A stretch of DNA of 64,000 nt from contig JBKBNP010000020.1 in assembly GCA_046295215.1 (NCBI GenBank), forward strand, positions 11,283 to 75,282. Direction: 5' to 3'. This document shows positions 23,655 to 31,463 of this stretch, piece after piece. The notes under the pieces are model-generated. The model saw only the letters and a list, made by a program, of their open reading frames with translations. It searched no databases and had not been told where the DNA came from. Position numbers and translations under genes: made by a program. The DNA is from Szabonella sp046295215. Lineage in GTDB: Bacteria; Pseudomonadota; Alphaproteobacteria; Rhodobacterales; Rhodobacteraceae. The stretch's first letter is position 1; every line of letters begins with the position of its first letter.

Positions 23655-24629
23655 TCAGCGCATCGCCATGCTGGCCGCCGATTCCGGCAGTTCCTCGGCA
23701 AAGCAGCGCTGATAGAACTCGGCCACGGTCTGACGTTCCAGCTCGTCGCATTTGTTGAGGAAGGTCAACCGGAAGGCATAGCCGAGGTTCTTGAAGATCC
23801 GCGCATTCTCGGCCCAGGTGATGACCGTCCGCGGGCTCATCACGGTAGAGAGATCCCCATTCATGAAGGCGGTGCGCGTGAGGTCGGCCACCGTCACCAT
23901 CTGGCTGATCTGCTTGCGGCCCTCGGCGGTGTTGTAATGCGGGTTCTTCGACAGCACGATCGCCGCCTCGGCATCGTGGCTCAGATAGTTGAGCGTCGCC
24001 ACAAGGCTCCAGCGGTCCATCTGCGCCTGGTTGATCTGCTGGGTGCCGTGGTAAAGGCCGGTCGTGTCGCCCAGACCGACCGTGTTTGCAGTTGCAAAGA
24101 GGCGGAAGCTGGGATGCGGGGTGATGATCTCGTTCTGGTCCAGCAGGGTCAGCTTGCCGTCATGTTCCAGCACGCGCTGGATCACGAACATCACATCCGC
24201 GCGGCCCGCGTCATATTCGTCGAACACGATGGCGACGGGGTTGCGCAGCGCCCAGGGCAGGATGCCCTCGTGGAACTCGGTGACCTGCTTGCCGTCGCGC
24301 AGCTTGATCGCGTCCTTGCCGATGAGGTCGATGCGGGAAATATGGCTGTCGAGGTTGACGCGGACGCAAGGCCAGTTCAGCCGCGCCGCGACCTGTTCGA
24401 TATGCGTCGATTTGCCGGTGCCGTGATAGCCCTGGATCATCACGCGGCGGTTGTAGCCAAAGCCCGCCAGAATCGCCAATGTGGTGTCGGGGTCGAATTT
24501 ATAGGTCGGGTCCACGTCCGGCACCCGGCCTGCGCGTTCGGCGAAGCCCTTGATCTTCATGTCGGTGTCGATGCCGAACACCTCCCGGACCGAGAGTTCT
24601 TCACTGGGTTTCATCGCGATATCGAGCAT
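23655..24629 (-). CDS. cobS: Aerobic cobaltochelatase subunit CobS
   Basis: This 324-residue MoxR-type AAA+ ATPase has Walker A GYHGTGKST, Walker B IVFDEYDAGRAD, sensor 1 RLFATANTVGLGDTTGLYHG and WSLVATLNYLSHDAE. CobS forms a ring with CobT that powers cobalt chelation by CobN into hydrogenobyrinic acid diamide. The start was placed at ATG 24629 (MLDIAMKPSEELSVREVFGI) because family members begin there; the open frame continues upstream across the tgt leader. A weak CAGGAAA lies upstream. The gene is divergent from tgt and has its own terminator. Confidence 0.94.
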   Translation of the reverse strand: MLDIAMKPSEELSVREVFGIDTDMKIKGFAERAGRVPDVDPTYKFDPDTTLAILAGFGYNRRVMIQGYHGTGKSTHIEQVAARLNWPCVRVNLDSHISRIDLIGKDAIKLRDGKQVTEFHEGILPWALRNPVAIVFDEYDAGRADVMFVIQRVLEHDGKLTLLDQNEIITPHPSFRLFATANTVGLGDTTGLYHGTQQINQAQMDRWSLVATLNYLSHDAEAAIVLSKNPHYNTAEGRKQISQMVTVADLTRTAFMNGDLSTVMSPRTVITWAENARIFKNLGYAFRLTFLNKCDELERQTVAEFYQRCFAEELPESAASMAMR

Positions 24630-24796
24630 TTCGGCGTCCGTTTCCTGATTGGCGCCCCGGCGCCCGGTCTGATTTTCAACGAGTGATGGAACATAACGCC
24701 GGAGGGTGCAAGGGAAAGGCCCGGCTTTTGCCCGGGCCCGCCCTTGGCAAAGCGGCGCAAAACCCGCAAAAGGGGCGGCTGACAGAGGGGCGCGCG

Positions 24797-25927
24797 ATGG
24801 CGACGACATTCGGTTTTACGGTGCAGGCGCAGGACGGGCGGGCGCGGCAGGGGGTGATTTCCACCCCGCGCGGAGAGATCCGCACACCCGCCTTCATGCC
24901 GGTGGGCACGGCGGCCACGGTAAAGGCGATGCTGCCGGACTCGGTGCGCGCCACCGGCGCGGATATTCTGCTGGGCAACACCTATCACCTGATGCTGCGC
25001 CCCACCGCAGAGCGGATCGCGGCGCTCGGCGGGCTGCACCGCTTCATGAACTGGGATCGACCGATCCTGACCGATTCGGGCGGGTTCCAGGTGATGAGCC
25101 TCGCCAGCTTGCGCAAGCTGACCGAGGAAGGCGTGCGGTTTTCATCGCATATCGACGGGTCGAAACACATGCTGTCACCTGAACGCAGCATGGAGATCCA
25201 GCGCCTGCTGGGGTCCGACATCGTCATGTGTTTCGATGAATGTCCCGCCTTGCCAGCCACCGATGCGGCGGTGGAGGCGTCGATGGAACTTTCGATGCGA
25301 TGGGCGCAGCGGTCGCGCGATGCCTTTGGCGACCGGCCCGGCCATGCTCTGTTCGGAATCATGCAGGGCGGCGTGAACCGCGATTTGCGCGAGCGTTCCG
25401 CCGAGGCGCTGAAATCCATCGGCTTCGACGGCTATGCCGTGGGAGGTCTGGCGGTGGGCGAGGGGCAGGAGGCGATGTTCGGCGTGCTGGACTACGCGCC
25501 CGGCTGTTTGCCCGAGGACAAGCCGCGCTATCTGATGGGGGTGGGCAAGCCCGATGACATCGTGGGGGCGGTCGAACGCGGCATCGACATGATGGATTGT
25601 GTGCTGCCCTCGCGGTCGGGGCGCACCGGGCAGGGCTGGACGCGTCGGGGGCAGGTCAACCTGCGCAATGCGCGCCACAAGGATGACCCGCGTCCGCTGG
25701 ACGAGGCGTGCCAATGCCCCGCCTGCCGCAGCTATTCGCGTGCCTATCTGCATCATGTCGTGCGCTCGGATGAAATCATCGGGTCGATGCTGCTGACATG
25801 GCACAACCTGCATTACTATCAGGATCTGATGGCGGGTCTGCGCGCGGCGATTGCGGGCGGGCGGCTGGCGGAGTTTGTGGCAGGCTTCCACGCCCGCCGT
25901 GCCGAAGGCGACATCGAGCCCCTGTGA
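24797..25927 (+). CDS. tgt: Queuine tRNA-ribosyltransferase (TGT)
   Basis: This 376-residue TIM-barrel enzyme has ILTDSGGFQVMSLASLRK with active-site D93, SDIVMCFDECPALPA, GYAVGGLAVGEG, MMDCVLPSRSGRTGQ with the nucleophilic aspartate, and the zinc site CQCPACRSYSRAYLHH. TGT exchanges the wobble guanine of GUN-anticodon tRNAs for preQ1 during queuosine synthesis. ATG 24797 follows GAGGGGCGCGCG. An open frame upstream lacks family similarity. The gene lies 47 bases before ccmA and could be co-transcribed with it. Confidence 0.96.
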   Translation: MATTFGFTVQAQDGRARQGVISTPRGEIRTPAFMPVGTAATVKAMLPDSVRATGADILLGNTYHLMLRPTAERIAALGGLHRFMNWDRPILTDSGGFQVMSLASLRKLTEEGVRFSSHIDGSKHMLSPERSMEIQRLLGSDIVMCFDECPALPATDAAVEASMELSMRWAQRSRDAFGDRPGHALFGIMQGGVNRDLRERSAEALKSIGFDGYAVGGLAVGEGQEAMFGVLDYAPGCLPEDKPRYLMGVGKPDDIVGAVERGIDMMDCVLPSRSGRTGQGWTRRGQVNLRNARHKDDPRPLDEACQCPACRSYSRAYLHHVVRSDEIIGSMLLTWHNLHYYQDLMAGLRAAIAGGRLAEFVAGFHARRAEGDIEPL

Positions 25928-25974
25928 CATATCCGGCCCTTTCCGCCGCAGGGCAGTTGGGCTAGGGCTGATCC

Positions 25975-26616
25975 ATGGATCTTGTGGTGAATGACCTTGC
26001 AGTGGCGCGCGGCGGGCTGACCGTGCTGGAGGGCATCAGCTTCACGCTGCGCCCCGGCGCGGCGCTGGTGCTGCGCGGCCCGAACGGGATCGGCAAGACG
26101 ACGCTTTTGCGCACCATCGCGGGGCTGCAACCGGCGACCGGCGGGCAGATGTCCGTCCCGCCCGAGGCGGTGGCCTATGCCGCCCATGCCGACGGGTTGA
26201 AGGCCACGCTGACCGTGACGGAAAACCTGGCGTTCTGGGCCTCGGTCTATGGCAGCGGCGGGCTGGAGGCCGCGCTGGAGCGGATGAACCTTTGCGCACT
26301 GCGCGACCGGCAGGCGGCGAACCTGTCGGCGGGGCAGAAGCGGCGTCTGGGACTGGCGCGATTGCTGGTCACAGGGCGGCCGGTCTGGGTGCTGGATGAA
26401 CCGACAGTTTCACTGGATACGGCCTCGGTTGCGCTGTTCGGGGCGGTGATGCGCGATCATCTGGCGGCGGGCGGCTCGGCGCTGATGGCCACCCATATCG
26501 ACCTCGGCATCGCGGAGGCAGCGCTCCTGGACCTGACCCCGTTCAAGGCCCGCCCGCCCGCATCGGGGGGCAGGGCAGGCGCGTTCGATGCGGCCTTTGG
26601 CGGGGATTTCGCATGA
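25975..26616 (+). CDS. ccmA: Cytochrome c maturation ATP-binding protein CcmA
   Basis: This 213-residue ABC ATPase has Walker A GPNGIGKTT (residues 35-43), signature NLSAGQKRRLGLARL and Walker B VWVLDEPTVSLD, plus the ATHID switch histidine. The replacement of the usual LSGGQ by LSAGQKRR is characteristic of CcmA. With CcmB it forms the transporter that releases holo-CcmE from CcmC during cytochrome c biogenesis. It overlaps ccmB by four bases and heads the ccmABCDG run. Confidence 0.95.
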   Translation: MDLVVNDLAVARGGLTVLEGISFTLRPGAALVLRGPNGIGKTTLLRTIAGLQPATGGQMSVPPEAVAYAAHADGLKATLTVTENLAFWASVYGSGGLEAALERMNLCALRDRQAANLSAGQKRRLGLARLLVTGRPVWVLDEPTVSLDTASVALFGAVMRDHLAAGGSALMATHIDLGIAEAALLDLTPFKARPPASGGRAGAFDAAFGGDFA

Positions 26617-27269
26617 TCGCCCTTCTGGTCCGGGACATGCGGCTGGCGGTGCGGGCGGGGGGCGGCTTCGGCCTTGGCCTTGCGTTTTTCCTGCTGGTGG
26701 CGGTGCTGGTGCCGCTGGGGGTGGGGCCCGAGGGGCGCACGCTGGCGCTGATCGCACCGGGGATCCTGTGGGTCGGGGCCTTGCTCGCCTGCCTTCTGTC
26801 GCTGGACCGGATCTTTGCGCTGGATTTCGAGGATGGTTCGCTCGACCTTTTGGCCACCGCCCCGATCCCGCTGGAAGGCGTGGTGGCAGTGAAGGCGTTG
26901 GCGCATTGGGTGGTGACGGGGCTGCCGCTGACACTGGCCGCCCCGGTGCTGGGGGTGTTGCTGAACCTGCCGGGGCCGGGGTTCCTGTGGCTGGTGGTGT
27001 CGCTGGCGCTGGGAACACCCGCGCTGTCGGTCATCGGGGCTTTCGGCGCGGCGCTGACGGTCGGGCTCAAACGCGGCGGGCTTTTGCTGTCGCTTCTGGT
27101 GCTGCCGCTTTATGTGCCGACGCTGATCTTTGGTGCGGAAGTGGTCAAGCGCGGTGCTGTGGGCACGGAGGTCGCGACCCCGCTGGCGCTGCTGGCCGGG
27201 ATCACGCTGGGCGCGGCGGCCCTTCTGCCTTTTGCGGCGGCTGCGGCAATCCGTATCAACCTGCGGTGA
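26613..27269 (+). CDS. ccmB: Heme exporter membrane protein CcmB
   Basis: The 218-residue protein has six hydrophobic segments and CcmB signatures: FEDGSLDLLATAPIPLEGVV, VVTGLPLTLAAPVLG, and VLPLYVPTLIFGAEVV. It is the membrane subunit of the CcmAB transporter. The start overlaps the ccmA stop (ATGA). The length is typical. It is followed by a 52-base gap before ccmC. Confidence 0.95.
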   Translation: MIALLVRDMRLAVRAGGGFGLGLAFFLLVAVLVPLGVGPEGRTLALIAPGILWVGALLACLLSLDRIFALDFEDGSLDLLATAPIPLEGVVAVKALAHWVVTGLPLTLAAPVLGVLLNLPGPGFLWLVVSLALGTPALSVIGAFGAALTVGLKRGGLLLSLLVLPLYVPTLIFGAEVVKRGAVGTEVATPLALLAGITLGAAALLPFAAAAAIRINLR

Positions 27270-27321
27270 CCGGGCTGTGTTACACCTTGTGCCGAAAATG
27301 CAGAAAGCCTAGCTAACCGCC

Positions 27322-28053
27322 ATGTCATCGCTTTGGGAATATGCCAATCCGCAGAAATTCATGGGGCTTTCGGGGCGCGTGCTGCCCTGGGCCGCAGGGC
27401 TGTCGGCGCTGTGCCTGCTGGTCGGGCTGGTCTGGGGCTTCTTCTTCACCCCCGAGGATTACAAGCAGGGATCGACGGTCAAGATCATCTATCTGCATGT
27501 GCCCGCCGCGATGATGGCGATCAATGCCTGGGTGATGATGCTGGTGGCATCCCTGATCTGGCTGATCCGGCGGCATCACGTCTCGGCCCTCGCGGCCAAG
27601 GCGGCAGCACCGGTGGGCCTGACCTTCACGCTGATCGCGCTGGCAACCGGGGCGCTCTGGGGGCAGCCGATGTGGGGGACATGGTGGGCCTGGGATCCGC
27701 GGCTGACCTCCTTCCTGATCCTGACGCTGTTCTACCTTGGCTATATCGCGCTCTGGGGGGCGATTGACGACCCTGACACCGCCGCCGACCTGACCGGCGT
27801 TCTGTGCATCGTCGGGTCGGTCTTTGCGGTGCTGAGCCGCTATGCGGTGAATTTCTGGAACCAGGGCCTGCATCAGGGCGCGTCGCTCTCGCTCGACAAG
27901 CAGGAGAATGTGTCGGATGTCTATTGGTTCCCGCTTCTGGTCTGTATCGCGGGGTTCGTGCTGCTGTTCGTGGCGCTGGTGCTGCTGCGCACCCGGACCG
28001 AAATCCGCGCGCGACGGTTGAGCGCGCTTCTGGCGCGGGAGAGGATGGCATGA
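27322..28053 (+). CDS. ccmC: Heme lyase/handling protein CcmC
   Basis: The 243-residue protein has six membrane segments and the periplasmic tryptophan-rich motif WGTWWAWDPRLTSFLIL (WWxWD), which binds heme together with flanking histidines (YLHVPAAMMAINAW and FWNQGLHQGASLS). CcmC attaches heme to the chaperone CcmE. The stop overlaps the ccmD start. The gene spacing and order match other Rhodobacterales ccm clusters, where ccmE, ccmF and ccmH lie elsewhere. Confidence 0.96.
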   Translation: MSSLWEYANPQKFMGLSGRVLPWAAGLSALCLLVGLVWGFFFTPEDYKQGSTVKIIYLHVPAAMMAINAWVMMLVASLIWLIRRHHVSALAAKAAAPVGLTFTLIALATGALWGQPMWGTWWAWDPRLTSFLILTLFYLGYIALWGAIDDPDTAADLTGVLCIVGSVFAVLSRYAVNFWNQGLHQGASLSLDKQENVSDVYWFPLLVCIAGFVLLFVALVLLRTRTEIRARRLSALLARERMA

Positions 28054-28211
28054 TGCCCGATCTTGGCAAATACGCGACCGCCGTGCTGGGGTCTTATGCC
28101 GCGTCCCTCCTGCTGATTGCAGTTCTGGTGGGCCTGAGCCTCTGGCAGGGGGCAAGGGTGCGCCGGACGCTGGCAGAGGTCGAGGCGCGGCGGGGGGCGG
28201 TCGATGGCTAA
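28050..28211 (+). CDS. ccmD: Heme exporter accessory protein CcmD
   Basis: The 53-residue protein has a short N-terminus (MMPDLGKYATAVLGSYAASL), a single membrane segment and a charged C-terminal tail (RVRRTLAEVEAR), which is the CcmD layout. The first of two adjacent ATG codons (28050 and 28053) overlaps the ccmC stop. GAGAGGATGGC is upstream. CcmD helps release holo-CcmE from CcmABC. The stop overlaps the ccmG start by eight bases. Confidence 0.92.
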   Translation: MMPDLGKYATAVLGSYAASLLLIAVLVGLSLWQGARVRRTLAEVEARRGAVDG

Positions 28212-28731
28212 GCCCCTGATGTTCCTGCCGCCGGTGATTTTCGTGGGTCTGGCCGCCCTGTTCCTGCTGGGCATGAACCGCGACGACCCGGACGGCCTGC
28301 CCTCGGCCATGATCGGGCGCGAGGCGCCTGCCGTGCAGGTCACGGCGCTCGGGAATGGCGCGGCTTTCGACGATGCCACCCTGCGCGAACCCGGGGTGAA
28401 GCTGGTGAACTTCTGGGCAAGCTGGTGCGCGCCCTGCCGCGCGGAACATCCGCTGCTGGAGGAACTGGCGGCGGGCGGCATCCCCATCTATGGCGTCAAC
28501 TACAAGGATGACCCGGCCAAGGCGCTCGGATTTCTGGAAGAACTGGGTGATCCTTTCGCCGCCATCGGGGCCGATAGCGGGCGCATGGCGTTGAACTGGG
28601 GCGTCTATGGCGTGCCGGAAACCTATGTGATTGACGGCAAGGGCCGGATCGTGCTGCGCTTTGCCGGGCCGATCACGCGGGCCGAACTGGAGCGCACCCT
28701 GCGCCCCGCGATCGAGGCTGCAGGGCAATAG
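28204..28731 (+). CDS. ccmG: Cytochrome c biogenesis thioredoxin CcmG (DsbE)
   Basis: This is a 175-residue membrane-anchored thioredoxin with an N-terminal anchor (PLMFLPPVIFVGLAALFLLG), the redox motif C75-A-P-C78 in NFWASWCAPCRAEHP, a GVNYKDDPAKAL insert typical of DsbE/CcmG, and cis-proline in YGVPETYVID. It acts in the periplasm, reducing apocytochrome c cysteines before heme ligation. It is the last gene of the run. Confidence 0.95.
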   Translation: MAKPLMFLPPVIFVGLAALFLLGMNRDDPDGLPSAMIGREAPAVQVTALGNGAAFDDATLREPGVKLVNFWASWCAPCRAEHPLLEELAAGGIPIYGVNYKDDPAKALGFLEELGDPFAAIGADSGRMALNWGVYGVPETYVIDGKGRIVLRFAGPITRAELERTLRPAIEAAGQ

Positions 28732-28739
28732 ACCCCGGC

Positions 28740-28886
28740 TCAACTGGCCGATTGCAAGATCATGAGCATCGACAGCCCGATCAGCGCCTCGGCCCAGGGC
28801 AAGGAGGGCGCGACGCGAAACCTTGGCCTTGCGCGTGTCAGGCGGTTGTCGATTTCGGACTGTCGGGCGAGGGCGGGAAAGCGCAT
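28740..28886 (-). CDS. Possible 48-residue small membrane protein
   Basis: A short minus-strand frame starts at ATG 28886 and stops at 28740. GGAGG lies six bases before the ATG, an optimal ribosome binding site, which is unusual for a random short frame. The product begins MRFPALARQSEIDNRLTRAR, an Arg-rich head, and ends with a hydrophobic stretch (PWAEALIGLSMLMILQSAS). It is convergent with ccmG and downstream of nothing on its strand for 100 bases until malate synthase. I do not recognise a family. Confidence 0.55.
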   Translation of the reverse strand: MRFPALARQSEIDNRLTRARPRFRVAPSLPWAEALIGLSMLMILQSAS

Positions 28887-28985
28887 GGAAGCCTCCGGTG
28901 GGGGTGAACACCGTAAGCCTACAAAGCGGAACTTAACGGGAACATAACGGTAAAGGGCGATAAGCGCCTCCCGGTCCGGCCGGTT

Positions 28986-31124
28986 TCAGGCCCCGGCCTT
29001 GCGGTCCAGCCTGCGGGCGTGCAGCACGGGTTCGGTATAGCCCGAAGGCTGCGCGCGCCCCTTGAACACGAGGTCACAGGCGGCATGGAAGGCCGGACCG
29101 TCGAAGCCCGGGGCCATCGCGCGATAGGCCGGGTCGTCCGCGTTCTGCCGGTCCACCACTTCGGCCATCTTGCGCATCCCGGCCATGACCTGATCCGCGC
29201 TGACCACGCCATGATGCAGCCAGTTGGCCAGCGCCTGCGCCGAAATCCGGCAGGTTGCGCGGTCCTCCATCAACCCGACATCATGTATGTCGGGCACCTT
29301 GGAACAGCCGATGCCCTGATCGACCCAGCGCACGACATAGCCGAGGATGCCCTGGGCGTTGTTCTCGATCTCTGCGGTTATTTCCGCCTCCGACCAGTTC
29401 CGGCCCTCGGCCAGCGGGATGGTCAGCAACTGGTCCAGCGTGGCGCGCGGCCCGCCTTCGGCCAGCGCCGCCTGCACCGCCGCCACATTGACGCGGTGGT
29501 AATGCGTGGCATGAAGAATCGCGGCGGTGGGCGAGGGCACCCAGGCGCAATTCGCGCCCGCCTTCGGATGCGCGATCTTCTGGTCCAGCATGTCGGCCAT
29601 CAGGTCCGGGGCCGCCCACATTCCCTTGCCGATCTGCGCGCGTCCGCGCAACCCGCAGGCCAGACCGATGTCGACATTGCGCGCCTCATAGGCGGCGATC
29701 CAGGCGGCATTCTTCATGTCGCCCTTGCGCAGCATCGGGCCCGCCTCCATCGAACTGTGGATCTCGTCCCCGGTGCGGTCCAGAAAGCCGGTATTGATGA
29801 AGGCGACGCGATGGCGGGCGGCGCGGATACATTCCTTGAGGTTGGCGGAGGTGCGGCGTTCCTCGTCCATGATGCCCAGTTTCACGGTATATTGCGGCAG
29901 GCCCAGCGTTTCCTCCACGGCCCCGAACAGCCGGTCGGTCAGCGCCACTTCGGCGGGGCCGTGCATCTTGGGCTTGACCACATAGACCGAGCCATGGGCC
30001 GAATTGCGCAGACCGTCCGTTTTGGCCAGATCATGCATCGCGCAGAGCGTGGTGACGAAGGCATCCATAATCCCCTCGCCAATCTCGCGCCCCTGCGTAT
30101 CGAGGATCGCGGGGTTGGTCATCAGATGGCCCACATTGCGCACCAGCATCAGCGCGCGGCCCTTGAGCGTCAGCGCGCCACCGTCAGGGGCGGTGAAACC
30201 TGCATCGGGGGCCAGTTCGCGGGTGGTCGTTTTGCCGCCCTTGGTGATGTCCTCGCGCAGCGTGCCTTTCATCAGGCCCAGCCAGTTGGAATAGGCCAGC
30301 ACCTTGTCCTCGGCATCGACGGCGGCGACCGAATCCTCGCAATCCATGATCGCGGAAAGGGCGGATTCGAGCCGGATGTCGGCAAGATGGGCGGGGTCGG
30401 TCCGGCCGATCACATGGTCGGCGTCAACTTCAAGAATGATGTGCAACCCGTTGTTTTTCAGCAATATCGCAGTGGGGGTGGCGGGTTCGCCACGATAGCC
30501 CGCGAATTGGGCCGCATCTTTGAGCGCGGGCAGCAGCACGCCGTCCACCACAGAATAGCCGGTCGCGCCGGCATGGCTGCCGGTGGCCAGCGGCGCGACC
30601 TCATCGAGGAAGGCCCGGCCCCAGGCCACGACCCGCGCGCCCCGGTCGGCATCGAATCCGCCCTTGGGCGGCAGATCGCCAAGCGCATCGGTGCCATAAA
30701 GCGCGTCATAAAGGCTGCCCCAGCGGGCATTCGCGGCATTGAGCGCATAGCGCGCGTTCATCACCGGCACCACGAGCTGCGGCCCGGCGATGGTGGCGAT
30801 TTCGGGGTCGACATGCGTGGTTTCGATGGTGAAATCCGGTCCCTCGGGTTCCAGATAGCCGATCTCGGTCAGAAATGCGCGGTAGGCGGCGGGATCATGC
30901 GGCCTGCCGCGCCGGTCGCGGTGCCGGGCGTCGATCCGGGCCTGAAGATCGGCGCGCACCGCCAGCAGGGCGCGGTTCTGCGCGCCAAGTTCCGCGACAG
31001 CGGCGACCAGCCCGTCCCAGAAGGCTTGCGGGGCGACGCCGGTGCCGGGCAGGGCCTCGGCTTCCACGAAGGCGGCAAGGATCGGATCAACCGACAGCCC
31101 GGACCGTTTCACCATCGCCGCCAT
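28986..31124 (-). CDS. glcB: Malate synthase G
   Basis: The 712-residue enzyme has a typical length for the G isoform. Conserved stretches include ADGLRNSAHGSVYVVKPKMH-like sequence around the active site (NSAHGSVYVVKPKMHGPAEV), MDEERRTSANLKECIRAA, NTGFLDRTGDEIHSSMEAG, and GAWAAPDLM-type sequence (GKGMWAAPDLM). It condenses glyoxylate with acetyl-CoA to malate in the glyoxylate cycle or glycolate use. ATG 31124 was chosen because GGAGGG lies seven bases upstream; ATG 31139 and further upstream frames lack this. Isocitrate lyase is not in the window. A minus-strand neighbour upstream encodes DUF2256. Confidence 0.95.
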   Translation of the reverse strand: MAAMVKRSGLSVDPILAAFVEAEALPGTGVAPQAFWDGLVAAVAELGAQNRALLAVRADLQARIDARHRDRRGRPHDPAAYRAFLTEIGYLEPEGPDFTIETTHVDPEIATIAGPQLVVPVMNARYALNAANARWGSLYDALYGTDALGDLPPKGGFDADRGARVVAWGRAFLDEVAPLATGSHAGATGYSVVDGVLLPALKDAAQFAGYRGEPATPTAILLKNNGLHIILEVDADHVIGRTDPAHLADIRLESALSAIMDCEDSVAAVDAEDKVLAYSNWLGLMKGTLREDITKGGKTTTRELAPDAGFTAPDGGALTLKGRALMLVRNVGHLMTNPAILDTQGREIGEGIMDAFVTTLCAMHDLAKTDGLRNSAHGSVYVVKPKMHGPAEVALTDRLFGAVEETLGLPQYTVKLGIMDEERRTSANLKECIRAARHRVAFINTGFLDRTGDEIHSSMEAGPMLRKGDMKNAAWIAAYEARNVDIGLACGLRGRAQIGKGMWAAPDLMADMLDQKIAHPKAGANCAWVPSPTAAILHATHYHRVNVAAVQAALAEGGPRATLDQLLTIPLAEGRNWSEAEITAEIENNAQGILGYVVRWVDQGIGCSKVPDIHDVGLMEDRATCRISAQALANWLHHGVVSADQVMAGMRKMAEVVDRQNADDPAYRAMAPGFDGPAFHAACDLVFKGRAQPSGYTEPVLHARRLDRKAGA

Positions 31125-31279
31125 CCGCGAACCCTCCATCTGCGCCCGCCATGCGGGACCTTCATTGTATGCGATGGTGTGCAGATAGTCGGATTGGTCA
31201 GAAGATACAACCAATTCCGGGCTCGGGATTTCTGCAGAACGGCAGAGGCACCTGTTCGCAGGTCCACATAAACCGGGGG

Positions 31280-31462
31280 TCAGCCGGGCTTGGTGCCGGG
31301 ATCGTCTTTTTGCCCGCCTTTTCCCCGCGCACCCCGGCAGCGGTCCGAACAGTAGCGGACCTCGTCCCAGACCTTCGCCCATTTGCGCCGCCAGGCGAAG
31401 GGGCGGCCACAGGTCGCGCAGGTCTTATGCGGCAGGTCGGCCTTTTTGATCCGGCGTGCCAT
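31280..31462 (-). CDS. DUF2256 zinc-ribbon-like small protein
   Basis: The 60-residue basic protein has four cysteines, C15 and C18 in TCATCGRPF and C38 and C42 in RYCSDRCRG, with the surrounding WRRKWAKVWDEVRYCSDRCR, the DUF2256 signature. It is probably a small zinc-binding protein. It starts directly after the stop of the cryptochrome/photolyase gene, so the two are very likely co-transcribed. DUF2256 genes are often found beside photolyase-family genes, but their function is unknown. Confidence 0.88.
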   Translation of the reverse strand: MARRIKKADLPHKTCATCGRPFAWRRKWAKVWDEVRYCSDRCRGARGKGGQKDDPGTKPG

Positions 31463-31463
31463 T

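Noticed and set aside
31140..31210. GATACAA/TTGTAT inverted elements upstream of malate synthase as an operator
   Set aside because: The arms are six to seven bases, far apart, and partly inside the leader. No regulator or conserved motif supports it.
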